64,000 nucleotides of DNA. Source: Kappaphycus alvarezii (taxonomy: Eukaryota; Rhodophyta; Florideophyceae; Gigartinales; Solieriaceae). Location: the NCBI GenBank assembly GCA_002205965.3, contig NADL03000665.1, forward strand, positions 1,116,001 through 1,180,000. The letters run 5' to 3'. The position numbers were made by a program, and so were the translations under genes. Shown here piece by piece: positions 33,881 to 47,384 of this stretch (position 1 is its first letter; each line of letters begins with the position of its first letter). The notes under the pieces were generated by a model. That model was not told the origin of the DNA. It did no database searches and was given only the letters and a program-made list of their open reading frames with translations.

Positions 33881-36800
33881 TCAGAACCTAGATTGAAAGG
33901 CCTTTTCGAAGCTTTTGTCATATTTTTGTGGAATATTTTTTGTGTTACGGGGTTGATGTACAACCTCAATATTTGGAGCCGTCGCTTGAGCGAGCTATTT
34001 CCAACCTCACTGCCAATTTTGCCGGTGTAACGGAATTATGAGTAGTTGAACGTCGAAAACTATTGCAACTACATGAAAAAGAATGTTGTTAAACACGAAA
34101 GAGATAATAGACAGTCTCTCGATGACCACAACATAAAATGCAACTGCCAAATCTCCATAAAAATTCCTAAAGCAATAACTGGCGTACGTTCGACCTTTAC
34201 AAATCATTCATGCGCTGAGGATGTTATCTATAGTTTCAACCAGTGCCTTTTTGGTATTGAAATTTAACGGAGATATCCATATATTATACTCTAATTGACT
34301 CGGACTAAGAACGGAGGCTACTCTCCGTATATCTTTCCCAGTAGCCATTGTGCTTCTATTAGATACTGCAGCCGAGTGAGAGAAAAATTGAAACGTTTTA
34401 TTAGCTCCAAAGCTCATTTAATGAAAAGAGAGTATCCCTTTTCCCTTTTTACATATTTTGCAATACCAGCGGGGCATGCGCAATCATATACATGAACGAA
34501 TTGATTGTAGCGAAGTTGGGAAAGCTTTGGGAATGGTTTGTAAAAGTTGTCCACTATAGCTTTAGAAAGGGAGAAGGATTGAAGTGACGAGACATGATGC
34601 CTTTTTGATGATAGCAACAATAAAAATGGGGAATCATTTTACTAAAAAGAGCTTTCGAAAAACAGCATATTTTATGAGACAGATGAATTATTTCGGTTTG
34701 CTTATTTCTGATTTTACCCTGAGTCATTTTTTCTTCAGAGGAATCCGGTGTAAACCCCAGAAATGTAGGATATTTATCACCAACTTTCTTCATTTAATTA
34801 CGCAATACATGATACGATGAAAATTTCAGCTTGCCCTTACCAATGGAATATCCAAGGAGTAGAAAATATTTCAATGGAAATCATAGTTTTCGCAGGTGCA
34901 TAGTTGAGATTTACTTCATTTCAGGTATAATAGGGATTATATTCACTCTTCAATACAGTAAGTCTGTTTCATATCTTGAAAGTCCTCCAGAATAATCTGA
35001 TTCTCAAAAAATGGAGCTTAAAATGTATTTTATGGTGTTGAGGCACAAATTAAAGTCTAAATGGCAGGCAATCATCCTTATATGCGGTAGGTATTTACAA
35101 AAGTCTACTACTGTGTATGTAGTGAAATATTTAGAGAGTCAGCGACAGCAGCAACATGAAATTATCTAGTTTAAGCATTATCGTTGAAAATTTATCACAG
35201 GGGATTAGAAGGCCCTGAAATGTCGTAGAAGGTAAAAAAATGGGTTAAAGGAGAACTGTAGTACTTATCTTCGTCGCATCGCTGCTTTGATCAACCCACT
35301 TTCGATTTTATCCCTTTCGTCTGGAATAAAGTACTTACTTTCAGTTCATCCTAAAGTGCATAGAGGGTAACAATCACAAATGGAACGAACTTTGAAAATA
35401 TGGCCGCCATCATTTTAGGAATATTTAGAAATATGATACGACCAAAGATAATGGAGGCAGGTATTAAGGGCTAAAATTTCTGGAAATTGCTCCCCTTCCA
35501 ATTTTTTTCTCTCGTTCGACTATCCTACTGACATTTCGCTTTGGGTAGGTAAAGCTTACGAGAAGTGCGGATATTTGGTTTCGATATTAACGAGATAATG
35601 TACAGAAAGCTAACTCCACTCGATAGAAAAGGTCATCATGAAGCTATCCTGACTGAAAGAAGATCATCAGTGTTTATTGCCATCCTTCGAATGCAGGTTC
35701 ATTCACGCATATTTTTTTGGCAATAATTTCCTATTGCGCATCATTAACTAAAATATTCAACCACATCAGGGGCATATTGTTAGCCGTATGATTCGACTGA
35801 AAGCCATTAAATACGTATTGATTTTCGTATGTAAGACCATAATATGCGTTTCAAACGTTATTGAAAAAATGACCGATATATACAAATATTTTTCGATTAA
35901 CTTAGAATTAATAGTGTTCTATGGTATTCTTTCTTTTACTTCTCTTTTCATTTCACTGTAAAGAAGCTTTCATATTTACTTGTGTGCTGAGGAAGTTGTT
36001 AATGATCAAAATTTAGAATGTAAAGGTTTAGTTGTTCCAATGATTATTGTATCGAATCGAAATATTTTCTCATTACATTTAACTGAGTTCTTTTGCGATT
36101 TATTTGTGTTTTTTATTATTATTTCTGTTGAAATCATTTTTTTGTGAATTTAAACCCCCTCAATGTCCGTTTTAATGTATTATATGTCAACTTCTATTCT
36201 TAAATATATATCTAAACCATATGTCAGTTATTCTCAGCGGAACGTGATTAAATGCATTTCACGAAATAATAAAAATGTTATTGCACTGATTCAATGGTTG
36301 CATTCCACGGCAAAAACGGTTAAATATAATAGTTACCGGAAATTTTTATAGTGAGAGCTCTACCATTGCGTTACACCAGTAATCGATGACTTCTGTGATA
36401 ATTAGCGTAAAACAAATTAATGCGCGCTCTATCGTTTAATTACAGAACATTGGCCGTTTTATGAAGTTTGCGGTGTATACTTGGGCTTTAAGTATGGTAT
36501 TGATTACTTTTTCATGTTTGTATCTCACATTAATGCTAGCCTTTTATCGGTTACTATGCATTGAAGTCGTGAAATTCCGCCAGTAAACTCAACAGGCCGA
36601 GCTATCTGCAATCGCTATTCGGTAATAACTTTGTGTCTCAGCAACTCCTAATAACTTTGTGTCTCATCAACTCCATCTAGAAACCATATTGGACTTTTTT
36701 ACTAAAAAAAGATACTGAACGCAACACATACTTTATAAACTCCCTACGCTGTGAAAAAAACGTCATTTCTTTTTGTTTTACAATTTTCCCCAGTTGTATT

Positions 36801-39800
36801 TCTAAGACGCTTCTCAGCAACAAGTACCGTATGAATAAATATTTTGATATGAATAAATATTTTGATTCGATATATTTTCAGCTCATAGTTCTTTTTCAGT
36901 TATTTTTGAGTGGAGAGAGATTTATTTTATGTAGAATATATGATATTAGAAATTCATTTAACATGTAGATGACAATTGCCACTGCACAAATATTCTCCGG
37001 TCCATATCCATACGAACACATAATTTAAGAATGAAGTATAAATTACCTATCCTTTGGACAAATACAGCATTTCTGCTCCCTGAAATATTTCTCTGTAATA
37101 GTACCAAGGAAGAGATGCTTGACAAATTTCTCACTGATCATCAACTGATTTCAATGGTAAATACCGACATGTAGGTAAAATATGTAAATCCATAAATACG
37201 GCAGAACAAAATTTCGCAGAAAATTCTCATGAAGGTAAAACATAAAGATTTCTGTATATTTCAAGTTTTATGATTAAATATAAGGACGCACAGTATAGAT
37301 TAATGAATATTTCCGAGCTTTTTCATTTTCCATTCACGTATTCCTGAGCTGTTTTAGGGTAATTTGATATTTCTATTTTCATTCCACTCTCTGAAAAAAC
37401 TTCCATTGGTCAATAATTATAATTAAGTTTCCTTAAAAAGGTTACATATTCGTTTTTGTAATTCTCAGATTTATCCAATTTTATTTTTATAAAAACTCCT
37501 ACGTTATTCTTTTTCTGAGTTTTAGTCAGCCCCAAAAGCTCTATGAAAGATTAAATGTATGCTATGAAGGACTACCAGTTTTCTAAAATTAAATTTCATT
37601 TTCCTTTACAAAAAAGTTGAAAACTCTACGTCGTACATATCTTGGAATGAAAGGTTCATTTACATTATGTCTTGATACAAATTTTTTAATTAGTAGTTCC
37701 AGTTAATTACATTAAGTGAAAGGATTTTTATAGTTTCTATCAGAAGCAAGCAATGCAATTGCAAAAAAATTTTCTATTATTTTTTTTGGTAAATATACCG
37801 CTTCAATTAAAATAATATACAATCTGTTGAATTGACACAGCAGTTGTTGTTCAGTGGTTTCCATCAAATACAAATATGTTAATCAAAGAACTGCATGTGA
37901 TTTCTCAGAATTTGTAAATTTCCAGAGGCATTCAAAGTAAAACATAGAACTCATTCAATCAAAACTTAATTAATCCTCATTATTTCAGAGATACTGTTCT
38001 TATGATACTTCTTGTAATAAAGATTGTGATATTTATGCATATTTTTGCCTTGGATCGTGAAAATATACTAATTATTTTCAGTGAGACTGGTTATCCATTC
38101 GATTGGTACTAACTACTGCTATTTGATGAAAACATAAATAAACTTTTGAATAAAACTATTCTCGTCCTTTTATCATATTAAAAAGTTTTTGTCCATGTTT
38201 GTTTCAATATAATAGGTATTTGGTAGAGAAATGGAAAAAAGACATTCAATCATTTAATAATTTCAAACCCCTTTATTTTTCAGCAATACTCAAGACATAG
38301 TAAGTCATTTTCGTGAAGTCTTCATATTATAGGCCTCAAATAACCAATCTCTAATATTCAACTATTCGGCGTACTTTTTGCCCTTCATTTTAATTTTTGG
38401 TAAGTTTTTGCAAAAAAAATTGGAGCCCTGGTTTTTACGAGCCCACTATAGAAATATTTATCAGGGTGGCAACAAAATATCTGCAAATTTAGAGGCAGTT
38501 TTCTATATCATTGATAAGACAGTATAATTTTTTATGCGCATTTTACGTAAATCTGTTGCATATCCGCTGCTATTTCTTTCACTTGTAATAACTGCGACGA
38601 TACACTTAAAATAAACTTCTGTTCAGTAGGCTGAAGCTGATATATTGTAAGGCGTGATTTTTTTTGTGGGATTATTTCACTATCCCCTCCTCAAATTTTG
38701 TCGGTATGATAAATATGTCTGAAGTTCGTCCTTTTTAAACAATCACTTTCCTTCTGTCATAATTTCCTGTATGTGCCGATCATATCAAACTGGTATAGTT
38801 TAATATTAAAAATTTCAGATTTCATTTCTTACCCATTTTAAATTGGGTAAAAGATCGTCGTTTTTCCGATATTTTCCAAAAATTTCACCCAAAATGACTT
38901 TAGTTTATTAAATCAGCTTTACTTTTCTAGTTTTGTTCTCCACTCACATTTACAAAGTATTATCATGGCTTTTTTAAACATTCCTCCCATGGGACGATGT
39001 GTAACCACTACCTGTGTGGTTCAGGTTTTTGAACAAATTAAAAGATTCCCCCTCCCTATGGGACTGATTATCAATACTAAAATATAGAAACGTTTCTAGT
39101 ACTTATAGTTACATTTATCATTAGTAGGAGCTTATTTCAGAAACTCAAACCCTTTCTTGTCTCTATTTTCTGTCCATAACATATACGCTTTCACATTTTC
39201 GAAATATAATAATTCGCAGCTCCCTTCTTAAATTGACTACCTGCAATAATTTTTTATGTACTCATAAAATAAACCCTTTCACAATTCTTTAAACACAATT
39301 AATTTGTGCAGATATTCTACCAATGATAAATGTAGACGAAATTAGCAACTTTGTTGTTTTCTTGCCTTCTTTTAGATTTAAAAAAGAAAAAATTAATTCA
39401 GCAAATTGACTTTATCTATCAATTCTATTTTATTTTAATTCCGATGCGAAAAATTGTACTGGAGTCTACAAGTACTTACTTATTAAACCTAGTTACTAAA
39501 CCCCAAGATTTTCAGAGAACCATCCTTGATGAAAAAACTAAGTGTAGAGGATCCATTAGTGTCAATATTATCCTGTTTTCCGTAGACATTTTCCCATGAA
39601 TTTCTGAAACTTATTAATCCTAAAAATACGCATTGAACTGCTCAACTTATTTCTTATTTAAATTTTTGTGGTTACTTTTTATTTATATTTAATCAAATCT
39701 GACCAATAATATACATAAGGCTTATTCAGACTTATTAATTTTATGCACAGATATAATTTTTTCTTATATAAAACAAGGGTTTGACTACATAACTGTTGTT

Positions 39801-42800
39801 TTGAAGTAATTTCTACACCGTTATAAATTATAAGTTAATTCCTTGCATTTATGGTTTACATAATAATTGCATTTGATATGAAGAAGGAGCTAATGAACAT
39901 ACAATTCTACTTGCACTAAATAGAGGTTTTCCCGGCACTTGGTGTTTGATATTATGTTCAATAAATCTCTTTCTTTCATTAATTTGTTAAAATTCAATTT
40001 TTAAACTTCTGAGACAAATCGCTGAACGACAGCTTTTCCTATTCCTAATACAATTTTCTAATGAAAATTTGTTTTCACACGGAACATATCATTTTTCCCG
40101 TTCCCGATTTTAAGATCCATTGTTATCGGAAATGTACCAGATTAGATCTAAGAAAGAGGACTTCTATAGTCCCTTATCGAAGCCTGTACTATTTAAATAT
40201 TCCTTTTGTACATCAATTCCTACCTCTATATCAGAGCAAGCTTGTTTTAGGTACTTTTAAAATGAGAAACTTCAAAGTGATCGAATTTGTAATAGAAACC
40301 ATTTTGTCTTCATAACATAAACACTTATCTTTCTTATCTTATTTTCTTTAGTTTTTTCACGCGAAAGAATCACTAAGACTCTTTTAACCCCTTAAACCCC
40401 ATATTATGGCTTCCAAACGGACCATACAACGCGAAATTTACCCTCCAGTAACCTGAGATTTAAAGATAAATTAGCACTATTTATAAAAAAGTGAGTGGTG
40501 GTATAACCGATCCGACTACTTAGGTCGGAAAACATTTGACAGTGTATCTAGGTCATAAACAGAGAGATTTCACTGACAAAAGACGAATTACTTCCTCTTT
40601 AGACTAATTCCTAAATTCTTGATTTATTTGAAACGCTTCATTTCCATTTTGATACAGACAAGTCGAGTAATATTGTCTTCGAATGAAAAACACACGCCTT
40701 TTTCAACCTTCAAATAAATAAAAAAAAATAAGCCACCGCCCAAAAAAGGCAAATTAGTCTTTTCGATGTAAAAAATTGACTACTTTACTCCCACGCTTTT
40801 TTCTCAACTAAAAATCTTTAAAGACTTTAAATTGTTTTACTTCAAGTATAGTTCATGATTAATCGAGGATACTCTTGTTAATAATTAAACGTCTTAATTC
40901 TCTCGAACCATATGAACATGTCTTCAATTGTAATTCAATCGCTCGTACTTTCTTACTAACGAACGAAGGCATTTCTGGTCTTTGTAAAATCCACTATGTG
41001 ATGAAGTGTCAACTATTACTTTTTATGTAAAAAATAGATACGTAGCACCCTCTCTTGGACCGACTCTGGGGCCGTATGAACGCCCATTCCTTCTCCGCGA
41101 GAAAGAACTCCCTATTCATTCCTTTCATCTTTAAACTAAGTTCTGCTTGGGGTTTATATGTTTCCCTAAATGCTTTCGTAGGAATTTTTGCGTAGATCGT
41201 CAAAATCTTGAACCATCATTGATCCGATATGTAACGGCCTTATTGTATATTACTGAACTACTGGACTTAAGCGAGGTTTTTATGATCAGAACTACCGCGA
41301 AATTCCCCAGATGTCTCCAGATTTTTTCCCTTCATTCTGCAAGTACATAAGATTGTAATTTTACGGGACCCGAAAGTTTCCGTACAGTTTTTGCTCATTT
41401 TAAAAATTAGGGGTTCCTCCTTTACAATAAATAATTCCTTGGCCGGATCGTACTTTTTTGCCAAGTTTCACACTATTTTAGCCGAAATGGTCTAGTTGTC
41501 ACAAATGATACCTAAATTCCCTGAAATTCTTCCCTTCCGATGGGATTCAAGCGAAAGTCATTATTTTTACTTTTCCGTCCAGTTCCTAGTGCTCAAATTA
41601 CTCATATAGTACTTGACTTTGCGATAAAATAAAACACAATCCATTTCTTGCCCTCAGTAATGTGCGTCTAGAAAATTAAGATGACCCTCTCGATATGGTG
41701 TAGACAAGATAATTTTTTCTGTAACCCACTCTAGAATCACCTTCTCCTATTAAAAACTATGATCTGTACTCTACGTGGGTTGCTCGGTTTTGCGAAAATC
41801 TCTACGTCATTATCACCATTCGTGTAACATATGTTCCCTTCCCCAAGCTTTGACATTAAATCCTATCCATCTGAATTCCTGTTTGCAATTTTTATCCATT
41901 CGCCCCTGCATAACTCCCCCTGCCTCGCAAAAGCAGTTGAGAAAAAAATACCTCGATCGACCTCCCTCGCGTTGCTTCTGGGTGCGATTCTAATTGACGA
42001 AGACTGTTTTACGTGATATGCAGCGGTTTGATGACAATATCCACATACATAAGTGGAGAGATTTATCGCCTCACATGAACAGCGTAGCTGTCGATGAAAG
42101 GGAAAATACAGCCCTACTAATGCTTCCCTGGACTTCTGTCGTGTTTAGACCTTCACATGATCACTTTCCACACTTTATTTAGAGGCATTATCTGTTACAC
42201 CTACTCTTGCAGATCACAGAGGCGTTTTTAGTCCTCCATGCAGAGTAACTCACTCTATATGTCGTATTTTTCTCCTCTTAAACTTTTTTGTTTGCCGTTA
42301 GAGGTTATTTCCTAGCCGATGATACTCTTATATCGTTTGGTAGCTATCAGGAATCCCAAGAGTATCATTGCCATGATTCTTACGTTTCACTGACATTTAT
42401 AACACCTAACTTAACTAACCCTTTATTCTGCATACTACACGAATTACAATCTTGATCGTCGTTGTTTTGCGCCTGATAACTTCACATGCGTAACTTTCGC
42501 TCCTCTTCACCACCGAGTACATAACTTGTAGTAGTAACCTAGCCTTAAAATCCCGCCGGGGGCTGCCTAATTTGCGTTTTAATTTTTGAACAATTTCCTA
42601 TCCCTTCAGATGAGAAACCTAAGCCCTACATATCTAGGGAAACCGGCTTTAAAATGGCCAAAAGGAGAATTGGTAGTTCCCTATTCGCGCCAACTGTATG
42701 CTTACATAGCTTTAATAGCACCCATGACCACTCATCTCCATTTTCGACTCTTGAATGAATAACGGCACCCTTAATCGTCCGTGTTATCCTTTCCGATCTA

Positions 42801-43387
42801 CTGTAGGTCATTAGTACGTGGTAAAGCGCATTATTCCAATATATATCGCTTTTATTTGTAAAATCCTGATTCGATGATTAGATATTCCTTTTTGGATGCC
42901 CGAGTGGAAGTATGGCTATTTTCTCTGTGAACTTCTAGAAAATGTCTGAGTTGGATTCCCTTTGGTCCAGTAGTTGTACTGACAAAAATAGTAAGAGAAA
43001 GTACCTTTCCTGCTAATAAAGTCTTATATAGGCATCCAAATCCGGTACTTTGTGATTCAAAAAATCTGTGACTATGGCTTTCAGACTTTCAAGATATTTC
43101 AGAAGTTTCAAATATGCTTTGAACGGTCATATGAATAGTTTAAATCTATAATATTGGATTTTCCGCGATAAAGACCTCCCAAGGACCTATTTAATCGTTA
43201 AATTTGGCAATATTTCTACGTTCTATCCAAAAGTATGCTTAGCGCGTACAAATCCTCTTCCAATGCAGAAAATTATTCATGCTGTGACATGAACTTTTTT
43301 GCATTCATTCTACTCGCAAATTTCTTCTTCGATTCAACCCTTAGAAATGTTTATTCTTCTGTCACCCTCTTTATGTCTAATAAGTAC
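33881..43387. other. AT-rich gene desert
   Basis: About 9.5 kb with visibly higher AT content than the rest, especially 35.7-40.5 kb. No ORF above 85 codons between 34.0 and 43.3 kb, no transposon motif, and no CAGTA arrays of the kind scattered elsewhere. Two tiny tandem duplications were seen: a 26-base unit at about 36622-36675 and an 18-base unit at about 36829-36864. The right end is the Ty1/copia insertion. Confidence 0.55.
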
Positions 43388-43869
43388 TGTTGAGGTGTCA
43401 GTCGATTGAGCCTTGGTTACTGATGGAAGTAACTTCCAACATGCTGAGAGGAGTGGACAGACAAGGCAACAATATGATAATGTTGTACTTACGGTCGACA
43501 GGCATGCTGAGATGTGAATCAAAGACACAACAATGCACTTAAAGTTTTACAGATTACTTGGCAGAATTGTTTTCTACGTTTGATTACAGTGACGTGTATT
43601 TGCGTTGTTGGATGTAATACAGATGTAATACAGTGACGCTTAGAGTATTGTGGATTGGAGTGTCGAAATGCCATTGGTATTTATACTGTTCCTTTGATTG
43701 TTCTAGATAATTTGTAGTTACGAGGAATTCTAGCTCGGTAGTGTATTTATACCGTTTGACCGTTGTTCTTCGGTTCCAAGAAAACCTCAAGCGACATCTT
43801 TACAACTTCAATTTGTTCTTCTTCAACTTCAATAACCTTTCCCTTTGCCCTACTTCGTTTATGTTAACA
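43388..43869 (+). repeat. 5' LTR of the copia element
   Basis: 482 bp, TG...CA ends. It matches the 3' LTR almost throughout and carries one copy of the 30-bp unit that is duplicated in the 3' LTR. ACCGTTTATA-like promoter sequence (GTGTATTTATACCG) lies near 43742, followed by the likely transcript start region. Confidence 0.95.
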
Positions 43870-43884
43870 GGTTATTGGCCCCAG
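43870..43884 (+). other. Primer-binding site, probably half-tRNA type
   Basis: GGTTATTGGCCCCAG directly follows the 5' LTR. It resembles the complement of the anticodon arm of initiator tRNA-Met, as used by Drosophila copia, rather than the complement of a tRNA 3' end. Inferred from similarity to that known priming mode; the tRNA itself is not in this window. Confidence 0.55.
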
Positions 43885-44076
43885 AAGGTCGAATCTAAGC
43901 AGACTTCATCGCTTCACTGCTCTTGATCCCTTCTTCATTTCGCAGCAACTTCAACGTTCTTTTCAGTCTTCAACCTCAAGATCAAGATCAAGGTCAAGAA
44001 CCTCATCAAGTTACTTTCAAGTTTTCATTTTGTCATCTAAGTTCTACTGTCTTCTTTTCAGCGCTAGGTCATCAAC

Positions 44077-45375
44077 ATGTCCGAGTCCGAATTCGAACCG
44101 GATGGTACGAGTGGCATCAAAATCCCTCGTTTCCATGGACGTCGAGGAGATGACTATGGGCTGTGGCGCCTTCGTTTACGAGCAGCATGTCGTGTGAAAG
44201 GCGTATGGGGTGTCGAATCCGGGTCAGGATCCTCAACTACAACAGCGACGACCACCACTCCCGATGACGATACTGTACGAAGCACTCGTGACATTGTCAA
44301 ACGCGAGAAGGCATCCGGTATCATCATATCCGCACTCGGAGATGCCCCGCTACGTGTTGTTATCGAAGCCGACGATGATCCGAAACGAATGTTGCAACTG
44401 TTGGATGCACGTTATGCCTCCAACCGAACCGTTTCCCGTATCGCTGTGCAGACTCAACTGTTTCGCATGAGGTATACCGATCAGAACATGTCGTCATATG
44501 TCGACAAGTACACCTCGTTGTTTGCACAACTAGAGCAGATGGGCAAGGACGCAGCCATACCGGAAACGCACAAGGCTCCTATGCTATTGGCGTCCATCGA
44601 TCCCAAGTGTCCGCTTGAGTCCACTGCTGCTGCTCTCCGTACGAAGGATACCTCCGATCTGACATGGGACTATGTCGCAACAACTCTAATCGACGAGTAT
44701 AATGCTCGACAGTCCATGTCCAAGTCAACTGGCTCCAGAAAGGGTCGGTCCAGGCGCAGTCGCAAGAGCAAACGAGGTTCCAACTTGGCCGCGCAAAGTG
44801 AGACTCGGCATGATACCTCGGACTCCGAGGACAACTCCTCAGACATAGAGACCACGGCACGCGCATTGGCTGCGGCTCTAAAGTCTGTCAAGTCTGGCCA
44901 GAACCCCAATGGGTATCACTGCGATTTCTGTGAGAAGGACGGCCATACTGAGGATAGATGTTGGCTCAATCCAAACAACCCTAACAACAAGCTGCCTCCG
45001 AAGGCCCGACAACTGTTTGCTGCACAAGCTGTAAAACCAGCTGCAAGCGGCACTGGCACAGCCGGTGAGAAGTCGTCTGGTAAGAAATCTAAGCCTGTGT
45101 TCGCTGGGGCAATAGTTGAAAAGACAACCATTTCTCCGCCCCAGGACCACCGATCATATGCCGACAGTGGAGCAACTGCACATTGCTTCCACACACTCTC
45201 TGCGTTTGTACCGGGGTCTTTAAAGCCGTGTCAAAGGCGTACTGTCCTACTTGCAGACAAGACGGCCGTGCAGGCAGCCCATGCAGGTGAAGTCATTTTA
45301 CCCTTCGAAAATGCCAACATTCGTCTGGAAGATGTGCTGTACATTTCGAGGCTACAACCTTGTCTCCACTGGTAG
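44077..45375 (+). pseudogene. Copia gag and protease part
   Basis: 432 codons from Met at 44077. Residues about 10-200 have the copia-type Gag layout (RFHGRRGDDYGLWRLRLRAA near the start, then LLDARYASNRTVSRIAVQTQ). A Lys/Arg-rich linker near residues 208-235 precedes a CCHC zinc knuckle starting at residue 282 (CDFCEKDGHTEDRC), which binds RNA in the particle. The protease has YADSGATAHCF with the catalytic Asp at residue 363. The frame is lost near 45345, just after the protease, and translation would stop at 45375. It is followed by the integrase part in another frame. Confidence 0.9.
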
Positions 45376-46783
45376 GTTAGCTGACAACGGGATCAAGTCA
45401 CACTTTGGTCGCAGAAATGTCCGCCTCGTGCTTGAAGGAGACGAGTTTCTTATTGGTCATGGAACACGCGATCCAGACACCCGAATGTACATGCTGCCTG
45501 AACCGGTTGCCCCTGAAGGAACAGAGAAGGCAATGATTATGACTGATTTAGAAACTGTAGCACTCTGGCATCGCCGCCTTGCTCACATGAACCCTAGGGA
45601 TTTGTCCTATTTGCACAAGTACGTAGATGGCGTACCTAAGCTCCCTGAGATGAACGACGTTTGTCGTGCATGTCGCCTCGGTAAGGCTCACAGACTACCG
45701 TTCCCAGGTCATTTTGAGCGTGCCACAGAGATTGGTGAAATTGTTCACTCAGACATAGGGGAAGCTCGAGCCCTCGTTCCCTGATCGGCTAAGATACATC
45801 TCCACGTTTGTAGATGACCGTTCCAGGTACCTGTTTGCCGGAATGATGCGTCGACGCAGCGAATTGCCTGAGGTGTTTGATGGTGTGTCTTCCAAGTTCC
45901 GTGAGATTGGAGGAGCTAGCATCCGAAAGATACACTCGGACGGTGCTAAGGAGTATATTGCTTTGCAGAATTCCTTGGGAGGAGGAGAGGAGAACAAGTC
46001 ATTCTCCCCGCCATATACTCCGGAACTCAACGGCATTGCTGAACGTGTCAATCGAACTCTGGTGGAAAGTGCATTGTCTATGCTAATCCAAGCTGATCTA
46101 CCGTCATGTCTGTGGCCGTTTGCGATAAAACATGTCATTTACGTACGGAACAGAGTCCCTCACTCAGGGGTAAATGCAACACCATACTCTCTGTTTACCG
46201 GAAAAGACCCGTCACTAAAGAATGTTAAGGTGTTTGGATGCATGGCATACGTGCTACGGATACCAAAGGGCTGTAAGATTGAAGCCCGGGCCATTGAGGG
46301 CTGTACCTGGAGACTCTGGAGCATGGTGTGTATCGGGTACTTGTGATTGATGACGATGGCATGCCCCAAATTACCGAGTCCCATCATGTGACATTTGACG
46401 AGTCTAGGTTTCCCGGTGCACCCAGCCTTGATGAGTACATGGATGGTGAGGCGGAGTCTGACGCCAGCTCGTACGCTGAGCCTTCGGGATCTGAAAGTGA
46501 CATCGAAAGTGACACCTCCATTGAACTCTCTGTTGACAAGCATACGGTTGACGACGAGAGCGACAGTGACAGTGACAATGACAATGATGACCAAGGGCTA
46601 CCACCTCTGGAGGAGACAGATGGCAACTCGAACCGCGACGATGACGACGATGAAGATGACGATAATTTCGAGGATGCACACGATGAAACTCCTCAGCCTG
46701 AGCTTCAAGACGACGTTGATGACGGAAGCCAAACACGTCGGTATCCCTTAAGCAGTCGCCCTGATATCCTGGTGTCCGTTTAA
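45345..46783 (+). pseudogene. Copia integrase part, several frameshifts
   Basis: 45251-45784, 45843-46346 and 46328-46783 are successive frames of one integrase. The first has the GAG-pre-integrase zinc-binding region (WHRRLAHMN...CRACRLGKAH, an HHCC-type pattern). The second has the core with HSDGAKEY for the second catalytic Asp and FSPPYTPELNGIAERVNRTL with the catalytic Glu. The C-terminal part is very acidic (about 46440-46720, Asp/Glu/Ser runs). Frame changes occur near 45775 and 46305. After the acidic linker the sequence jumps to RPDI at about 46757, which belongs to the far end of the RT domain. Confidence 0.88.
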
Positions 46784-47372
46784 TTTGGCTCGATTCCAAA
46801 ATGCACCTACTGCATACTGTCATCGTGGTGCCAAGAGAGTGCTGCGGTATCTCCGAGGGACAACTGACTTTGGCATATTCTTCTCAGCGGGTAGTCTGGA
46901 TATGCTCTCATTCGTGGACTCAGATTATGCTGGCGACACCGTTGACCGAAAGTCGATGTCTGGGTACTTGGTCAAACTGGGCGAAGCAACAGTGATGTGG
47001 GGAGCCAAGAAGCAGACTGCTGTGGCACTGTCTACTTGTGAAGCTGAGTACCATGCAATGACAGAAGTAGCCCAGGAGGTGTTGTGGATTGGACGTGTAT
47101 TGCAAGAATCTTTCCTTAAGGATGTGACTGAGAGAGTGCCAATCAAATCGGATAACCAAGCAGCCATTGGTTGGGCAACCTCCGAAAAATGCCCGTCTAA
47201 GCGTGCAAAGCACATAGATGTGCGTATACACTTCATCCGCGGGCTGGTCAAGAAGTTGCTGGTTCACGTGGGCTACGTTCCGACTGAGGAAAACGACGCT
47301 GACATGCTCACTAAGCCGATAGGTCCAAGGGTTCTTGATGTAATCAGGACAAGACTTGGACTTGGAGGCTAA
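46755..47372 (+). pseudogene. Copia RT end and RNase H
   Basis: Begins with SSRPDI, the very end of the RT domain, then a one-base frame change near 46783. It continues as RFQNAPTAY and AKRVLRYLRGT, the standard RT-to-RNase H connection. RNase H follows with its acidic residues in place: VDSDYAGD, STCEAEYHAM and SDNQAAIGWA, then HIDVRIHFIRG and the C-terminus at 47372. The preceding RT catalytic core, normally about 240 residues with a YVDD box, is absent. The RNase H frame itself is intact, in contrast to the integrase. Confidence 0.9.
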
Positions 47373-47375
47373 ATC

Positions 47376-47384
47376 GAGGAGGAG
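47376..47384 (+). other. Polypurine tract
   Basis: CGAGGAGGAG ends at the base before the 3' LTR, the usual plus-strand primer site of LTR elements. Confidence 0.8.

Noticed and set aside
33683..34030. 115-codon Ser/Pro/Leu-rich ORF
   Set aside because: Generated by the polypyrimidine tract. No other coding sign.
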